This document shows, piece after piece, positions 7,276-10,892 of a stretch of 10,892 nt of DNA; position 1 is the first letter of the stretch; each line of letters starts with the position of its first letter. The DNA lies in assembly GCA_019120235.1 (NCBI GenBank), contig DWVN01000078.1:1-10892 (forward strand), in the 5' to 3' direction. Made by a program: the position numbers and the translations under genes. The DNA comes from Dwaynesavagella gallinarum (lineage in GTDB: Bacteria; Bacillota; Clostridia; Clostridiales; Clostridiaceae). The notes beneath the pieces were generated by a model. The model did not search any database. It had not been told where the DNA came from and saw nothing but the letters and a program-made list of their open reading frames with translations.

Positions 7276-8532
7276 TTAAAAAACTTTTGAATATACCATA
7301 TTGGATTCTTTAAAAATATTTTTAAATTCATAAACAACATCATCAAGTGTTACATTTTTTAGCTCATCAAAATAATCAAATAAATTTGCATTATTTTTAA
7401 TTAACTTAATCATTAAATGTGAAATATTATCTACGCTATTAAACATATTTACATAATTTCCATACATAGCCTTTTTTATTCTCTCAAAAGCTACTTTATC
7501 TTTTGAAAAATCATATTTTGAATAATAATCTAATAGCATTTCAGGAAGTTTCTTAAATTTTTCACCATCTCCAACAAGAAGATAATGTCCATAATCAAAT
7601 TCATTTAAATATTCTGTATAATAACTTCCATCTATAATCTCTTCTTTATAAATCTTCTCATAAAAATTTGATGTAGCTCTAAAATATAGTCTATGTATCA
7701 TCTCAAAAACAATAAGTTTCTTTATATAATTCTCAGGCTCTGCGCTATCTTTAAACCCTAAAATATTTGTTGGAATACTCATTCCCATTTTTTCTTCAAT
7801 ATAATGTTTGTTAATCTTATTGAAACCATTAAACTTTTCTCTAATAACATTTTTACCATTTTTATTTACTATATATTTATTTAAAATTTGTTTTACCTCA
7901 TTAACATCTACATTTCCAACTAAAACCAAAAACATATTATTATTTACATAAAAATTATCATAACAATCTTGAAGATGAGCTTTGTTAATTAATTTTATTG
8001 TATTTACATCTCCAGCAATATCATTTCTTATTGGATGCTCATCATACATAGTTGTAAGAAGATTTCTATAAACTTTGTTATATGGATCATCATCGTACAT
8101 TTTAATTTCTTGTTCTATTATAAGTTTTTCGCTCTCAATACTTTCATCATTCAACTTTAATCCATAAATCATATCACACAAATAACTCATGGAATCTTCA
8201 AAATTATCTACAGTACTAAAATAATAATTTGTTATATTAGATGAAGTATAGGCATTAACATCTGCTCCAATTTCTGAAAATTTTCTAAACACCTCATCTT
8301 TTTCATTACCATCAAACATTTTATGTTCCAAGAAATGTGCAATACCTAAAGGATATTTTTTAAAATTTTTCTCACTTTCAAGTTTAAAAGACACATCATT
8401 TGAACCATATTTTATAACAAATGATGCAAATATATCAGAAAATTGTTTTTTTTCCATTACATAAACTTTTAGTCCATTAATTTCAAAAAAATTTATAGAT
8501 TCTCCCAACCTATCGTTTTTAAAAATTTCCAT
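7276..8532 (-). CDS. M16 family zinc metallopeptidase, catalytic subunit (YfmH-like)
   Basis: This is a pitrilysin/insulinase-type peptidase that likely forms the catalytic half of a two-subunit protease. The 418-residue product has the inverted zinc motif HFLEH (66-70), with His66 and His70 as metal ligands and Glu69 as the general base. The third ligand is expected in IIEQEIKMYDDDP, probably Glu142. NAYTSSNITNYYF (93-105) matches the conserved substrate-side strand of the family. The C-terminal half lacks a clear R/Y signature; the corresponding region (NFYEKIYKEEIIDGSYY) is degenerate. I chose ATG 8530-8532 rather than the TTG at 8547: GAGGAGGAG lies four bases upstream of the ATG, and the TTG extension would begin inside that binding site. 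Only one base separates it from the stop of the preceding gene, implying translational coupling. The natural substrate is unknown; no signal peptide is seen, so it is probably cytoplasmic. Confidence 0.93.
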   Translation of the reverse strand: MEIFKNDRLGESINFFEINGLKVYVMEKKQFSDIFASFVIKYGSNDVSFKLESEKNFKKYPLGIAHFLEHKMFDGNEKDEVFRKFSEIGADVNAYTSSNITNYYFSTVDNFEDSMSYLCDMIYGLKLNDESIESEKLIIEQEIKMYDDDPYNKVYRNLLTTMYDEHPIRNDIAGDVNTIKLINKAHLQDCYDNFYVNNNMFLVLVGNVDVNEVKQILNKYIVNKNGKNVIREKFNGFNKINKHYIEEKMGMSIPTNILGFKDSAEPENYIKKLIVFEMIHRLYFRATSNFYEKIYKEEIIDGSYYTEYLNEFDYGHYLLVGDGEKFKKLPEMLLDYYSKYDFSKDKVAFERIKKAMYGNYVNMFNSVDNISHLMIKLIKNNANLFDYFDELKNVTLDDVVYEFKNIFKESNMVYSKVF

Positions 8533-8533
8533 T

Positions 8534-9760
8534 TTACTCCTCCTCAAGTGGTCTTACAGAAAATATAGCCGATTTTATAATTTGTTTTGACGCATCTATT
8601 ATTCTATTTTTATCTACACTATAAATATTTTTCAAAAATTCATTAATATCAAATTCTTTGTTAAATATGTACAAAGGAGCTATAAAAGAATGCATTGATG
8701 AAACTTTATCTTGAACAGACATTAAAAGTCTTCTTATACTTCTTTTTGCATTTTCTATTTCACTTTCACTTATTTCACCATTAGAAATGTTTTGAATTTC
8801 TGACAATATAATTTCTTTTGTAACATCAAAATTTTTATCATCAATACCACACTCAATAGATAACATTCCCTTAAATTTTTCATAATAAGAATTTATATAA
8901 TATACAAGACTTCTTTTCTGTCTAACCTCTCTATAAAGTTTTGAATACCCACTTCCTAAAATTTTATTAAAAACAAAGAAAGCATAATAATCTCCATTAA
9001 ATATTGTTATAGGAGTCTTAAAATTTATAACTAATTTTGTTTGAGTTATATCAAATCTTTCATAACTCTCTGTAAAATCAGTTTTTAAAAATTTATTATT
9101 GTCAGTATTAAACTTTCTTTCAAGACTTTTTCCAAATTTATCATATAACATATTTTTGATTCTATCTTCATCAAAATTTCCTATTATAACAAAATAATAA
9201 GGTAACTCTCTAAGATTAAGATAAAATTCATACAAATTTTTTCCATTTATTTTCTCTAACCTATCTACATTCCCATAAATATAATTAACATAAGGTTCAT
9301 TCTTAGTTGAAATCTGCTCACATTTCACATAAGCATAATAATTTTTAGAATCAACCAGACTTAAAATATTTGTCCTTAAATTTTCCTTTTCAATTTTTAA
9401 AAACTCTTCTTTAAAACATCCCTTTTCTTCCAAAACATTATAAAAAATTTCATGTAAAAAATTAATTATTTCATCCCAAAGAGAAGTATTTTGATCAATA
9501 TATTCATCTTTCAAAAACTCAATATAAATTGTAAATACTGCAACTTCACCACATTTATTAACATAACAATTAAAATGAGTTCCATACATTTCTTGTAACT
9601 TACTGTACAATTTTTTTAAGGAATCATATTTTTTAGATCCAATTTTTATCATTTCAGATACTAAATTTAAATCAGTAATTTTTTCATCTATATCAATTGG
9701 TATATTTAAACTAATACTATTAGATTTAAATTTATTACTTTTTATAAATTTTATATTCAT
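8534..9760 (-). CDS. M16 family peptidase-like protein, non-catalytic subunit (YfmF-like)
   Basis: The 408-residue product is an M16-fold protein with no HxxEH. The aligned position carries LNLVSEMIKIGSKKYDSL followed by KLQEMYGTHF, the pattern of YfmF-type inactive partners. Its C-terminal half keeps the family's R/Y segment in YREVRQKRSLVYYIN (about 276-290, with Arg283 and Tyr287/288), which in known two-chain M16B enzymes helps bind substrate. It would therefore supply the part that its neighbour lacks, while the neighbour supplies zinc chemistry. It is first in the operon and its stop lies within the ribosome binding context of the catalytic gene. The ATG is the only plausible start, although AGAGAGG lies about twelve bases away, a slightly long spacing. 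No signal peptide or membrane segment is seen. The pairing is established for the family; the role here is inference. Confidence 0.9.
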   Translation of the reverse strand: MNIKFIKSNKFKSNSISLNIPIDIDEKITDLNLVSEMIKIGSKKYDSLKKLYSKLQEMYGTHFNCYVNKCGEVAVFTIYIEFLKDEYIDQNTSLWDEIINFLHEIFYNVLEEKGCFKEEFLKIEKENLRTNILSLVDSKNYYAYVKCEQISTKNEPYVNYIYGNVDRLEKINGKNLYEFYLNLRELPYYFVIIGNFDEDRIKNMLYDKFGKSLERKFNTDNNKFLKTDFTESYERFDITQTKLVINFKTPITIFNGDYYAFFVFNKILGSGYSKLYREVRQKRSLVYYINSYYEKFKGMLSIECGIDDKNFDVTKEIILSEIQNISNGEISESEIENAKRSIRRLLMSVQDKVSSMHSFIAPLYIFNKEFDINEFLKNIYSVDKNRIIDASKQIIKSAIFSVRPLEEE

Positions 9761-9833
9761 AAAAATAAAAAACCTCTCTTAATTATTTTATTTGACATTA
9801 TTTTCATAATACAATATAATACTCAGTGTATAT
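9761..9833. promoter_or_regulatory. Divergent intergenic region between the M16 operon and selC
   Basis: This 73-base gap must drive leftward M16 transcription and rightward selC transcription. The selC promoter is obvious. Leftward, the best candidate is TTGTAT with an 18-base spacer to TAAAAT (about 9814-9785 on the minus strand), which overlaps the selC promoter elements. That leftward assignment is weak. Confidence 0.35.
9792..9820 (+). promoter_or_regulatory. Consensus housekeeping sigma promoter of selC
   Basis: TTGACA at 9792-9797 and TATAAT at 9815-9820 are both perfect matches, separated by exactly 17 bases. Transcription would start near 9827, about seven bases before the mature tRNA 5' end. 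Confidence 0.92.
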
Positions 9834-9930
9834 GAGAATAGATGAGTTCTGGTGGGCTCGCCAGTCTTCAAAACTGTGTTGTCGTGCTAATACCACGATG
9901 GGTGGGTTCGATTCCCACATATTCTCGCCA
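9834..9930 (+). tRNA. selC: Selenocysteine tRNA, anticodon TCA, CCA encoded
   Basis: tRNA-Sec is charged with serine, converted to selenocysteinyl-tRNA and delivered by SelB to UGA codons with a SECIS element. The 97-base gene folds as expected. The acceptor arm is GAGAATA (9834-9840) with TATTCTC (9920-9926), a G discriminator and encoded CCA. The D stem has six pairs (9844-9849/9854-9859) with a four-base loop, a hallmark of bacterial tRNA-Sec. The anticodon loop CTTCAAA (9866-9872) carries TCA. A long variable arm (9880-9886/9894-9900) and a 5-bp T stem (9902-9906/9914-9918) with TTCGATT loop follow. Two oddities: the eighth acceptor pair expected in bacterial tRNA-Sec would be G-A (9841/9919), and the outermost anticodon-stem pair is C-U (9861/9877). 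An opal-suppressor serine tRNA is a less likely alternative, given the D stem. Confidence 0.93.
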
Positions 9931-9944
9931 AATATTTTTGCTAT

Positions 9945-9987
9945 AAAAGTATACCAGACTTAATATTGGTATACTTTTTTTATTTTT
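9945..9987 (+). terminator. Rho-independent terminator of selC
   Basis: Arms 9945-9956 and 9967-9978 (core AGTATACCA / TGGTATACT) form a stem of up to 12 bp with a ten-base loop, followed by a T-rich tail to 9987. It lies about 15 bases after the tRNA, so selC is a single-gene transcript that does not feed the downstream gene. Confidence 0.9.
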
Positions 9988-10054
9988 AAAATTTAACACA
10001 CTATTTATTCCAAATCAACTTTTTATAGATAATATAATTTTCAAGGTGAAACTA
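9988..10054 (+). promoter_or_regulatory. Leader of the secreted-protein gene with ribosome binding site
   Basis: AAGGTGA (10043-10049) lies about six bases before ATG 10055 and decides that start over the GTG at 10046, which is inside the binding site. A TATAAT occurs at 10033-10038 and GATAAT at 10028-10033, but both would start transcription very near the ribosome binding site and neither has a good -35 box. The promoter is therefore unresolved. Confidence 0.4.
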
Positions 10055-10744
10055 ATGAAAAAACTTTCAAAACTACATATAACAAGTTCAATTTTTATTT
10101 CAGCAAATTTTATTGCATTAATTTCTCTAAATAAAACTGCTAATACCGCTCCAACTGGGGTTTATAGTAAAGTTAGTACACTGCAATTATTATCTGAAGT
10201 TGTTAGAAATCCTATGGGAGCATTTATTCAAAAAATATCAAACGGAAAATTAAAGGGACACTTTATACATTCTGGAGTATCAACTACAACATATAATAAT
10301 TTTTCTGTTAGACCCAGATCAATAATTCAAGAAAAAACACATGATAATAAGTTTAAATATTTGTCAACAGAAGGTGCAAATAAAATAATTGTTGCAGAAA
10401 GTAATGCTTTTAAAATCTTAACTTATAGTAAAAATTCACTCATTAAAGAAATTAACATGGTTAGAGAAGGTGAAAATATTGTAATAACTTCTGAAAAAGG
10501 AGCAAGAACTCCGCAACACGTTTTAAAAAAGACGATTCTTAATTTTGGAAATTTAGATGATAATACCCCATCAACTTCATCTCAAGCATCTGCTCCATCA
10601 TCTAAACCAACAATAACTATAACAAGACATTCTATTTCGAATAGACAATCCTCTAACTTTGATACAGAAAAAACATCTGTGTATGAAGCTTCAAGTCTAA
10701 AATTAATTTCACAAGTAACTAAAATTAATTTCACAAGTAACTAA
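10055..10744 (+). CDS. Secreted protein of unknown function, truncated by a tandem repeat
   Basis: I do not recognise the family. The 229-residue product starts with a clear signal peptide: basic MKKLSKLH, a hydrophobic core to about residue 25, and a likely signal peptidase I site near residue 32 (TANTA before PTG). A folded-looking, Lys/Ile-rich region (about 34-165) is followed by a Ser/Thr/Pro-rich linker (168-200), typical of exported surface proteins. From residue 209 the sequence VYEASSLKLISQV resembles VYSKVSTLQLLSEV (36-49), suggesting a second copy of the N-terminal unit. The frame then enters a 22-bp tandem repeat and stops at TAA 10742-10744. The downstream sequence stays open in another frame to the window edge, so the full gene is probably longer. 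No cell-wall sorting signal is visible in the window. Base composition is similar to the neighbours, so there is no clear sign of recent transfer. Confidence 0.72.
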   Translation: MKKLSKLHITSSIFISANFIALISLNKTANTAPTGVYSKVSTLQLLSEVVRNPMGAFIQKISNGKLKGHFIHSGVSTTTYNNFSVRPRSIIQEKTHDNKFKYLSTEGANKIIVAESNAFKILTYSKNSLIKEINMVREGENIVITSEKGARTPQHVLKKTILNFGNLDDNTPSTSSQASAPSSKPTITITRHSISNRQSSNFDTEKTSVYEASSLKLISQVTKINFTSN

Positions 10745-10772
10745 AATTAATTTCACAAGTAACTAAAATTAA
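10697..10772 (+). repeat. 22-bp direct tandem repeat, three full copies plus ten bases, inside the secreted-protein gene
   Basis: Units span 10697-10718, 10719-10740 and 10741-10762, are identical, and begin CTAAAATTAA; ten more matching bases run to 10772. Because 22 is not a multiple of three, each copy shifts the frame by one. Reading from upstream, unit 1 encodes LKLISQV, unit 2 encodes KINFTSN, and a TAA arises at the start of the next unit. Only a single full copy (plus the ten-base tail) gives continuous reading into the downstream frame. Confidence 0.95.
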
Positions 10773-10892
10773 ATCACATGATAAAATTGAATCTACCACA
10801 CAACATGAAGATGGTACAACATCTAAAATTGTTGAACATATAGACGGAAGAAAAAATTCTTTTGTTTACAATCACATTGGAGAAACTTTATT
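10741..10892 (+). pseudogene. Out-of-frame continuation of the secreted-protein gene (partial, runs off the right edge)
   Basis: In the frame of codon 10762-10764 (ACT) the sequence is open from 10741 to 10892. It begins with LKLISQVTKIKSHDK, the same peptide that unit 1 gives in the upstream frame, and continues through EHIDGRKNSFVYNHIGETL. The latter resembles QKISNGKLKGHFIHSG (59-74) of the upstream part. No start codon or ribosome binding site is seen for it. It is best read as the 3' part of the same gene, disconnected by repeat expansion. Whether the gene is dead or switched off cannot be told from one sequence. Confidence 0.65.

Noticed and set aside
8533..8547. Five-residue N-terminal extension of the catalytic M16 protein from a TTG
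   Set aside because: The TTG and following codons are the ribosome binding site itself (GAGGAGGAG) and the end of the previous gene; the ATG at 8530-8532 is properly spaced from it.
579..9760. Selenoprotein in the window, prompted by selC
   Set aside because: The complete minus-strand genes end in TAA or TAG, not TGA, and none shows an internal TGA or a truncated product.
10046..10054. GTG start for the secreted protein
   Set aside because: The GTG is part of the AAGGTGA ribosome binding site; ATG 10055 is six bases downstream and gives a normal signal peptide.
10719..10762. Programmed ribosomal frameshifting to rescue the frame
   Set aside because: I see no slippery heptamer with a downstream structure; length change of the repeat explains the shift more simply.
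10697..10772. CRISPR array
   Set aside because: The 22-bp units are directly adjacent with no spacers and lie inside a coding region.
10697..10784. Four repeat units as a second ON state
   Set aside because: Four units would bring the downstream sequence back into register, but translation would already have stopped at the TAA formed at the start of the third unit.

Overview
The window is an AT-rich chromosomal segment from a low-GC Gram-positive bacterium, most likely a spore-forming member of the Clostridia. The evidence is gene content: a division and cell wall (dcw) cluster in the order rsmH-ftsL-PASTA penicillin-binding protein-murE-murF-mraY, a MurE with the DNPR motif typical of meso-diaminopimelate peptidoglycan, AGGAGG-type ribosome binding sites, a yfmF/yfmH-like M16 peptidase pair and a selenocysteine tRNA. 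Segmented filamentous bacteria or a relative would fit, but species level is inference and cannot be settled from this segment.

Layout. Positions 1-7128 (minus strand) hold the wall cluster, read from right to left: rsmH (16S rRNA methyltransferase), ftsL-like divisome protein, a SpoVD/FtsI-type transpeptidase with two C-terminal PASTA domains, murE, murF and the 5' part of mraY, which runs off the left edge. The genes are co-oriented with gaps of about 30-65 bases, so they are probably one operon. MurE and MurF make the UDP-MurNAc-pentapeptide, MraY links it to the lipid carrier, and the transpeptidase crosslinks the product at sites organised by FtsL. A strong terminator at 7236-7270 separates this cluster from the operon upstream.

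Positions 7276-9760 (minus strand) hold two translationally coupled M16 peptidase genes. The first lacks the zinc-binding HxxEH motif but has the C-terminal R/Y signature. The second has HxxEH but a degenerate R/Y region. Together they look like one heterodimeric protease.

Positions 9792-9987 (plus strand) hold selC, the selenocysteine tRNA, with a perfect-consensus promoter (TTGACA, 17 bp, TATAAT) and its own terminator. No selA, selB, selD or selenoprotein gene is visible in the window.

Positions 10055-10892 (plus strand) hold an unrecognised secreted protein gene. Its frame is broken by a 22-bp tandem repeat (three full copies plus ten bases, 10697-10772). Removing exactly two copies joins the upstream frame to a downstream frame that stays open to the window edge, and that downstream frame appears to encode a second copy of the protein's own N-terminal motif. 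This is the most interesting feature of the window: a possible length-variable on/off or short/long switch in a secreted protein, or else a recent inactivation.
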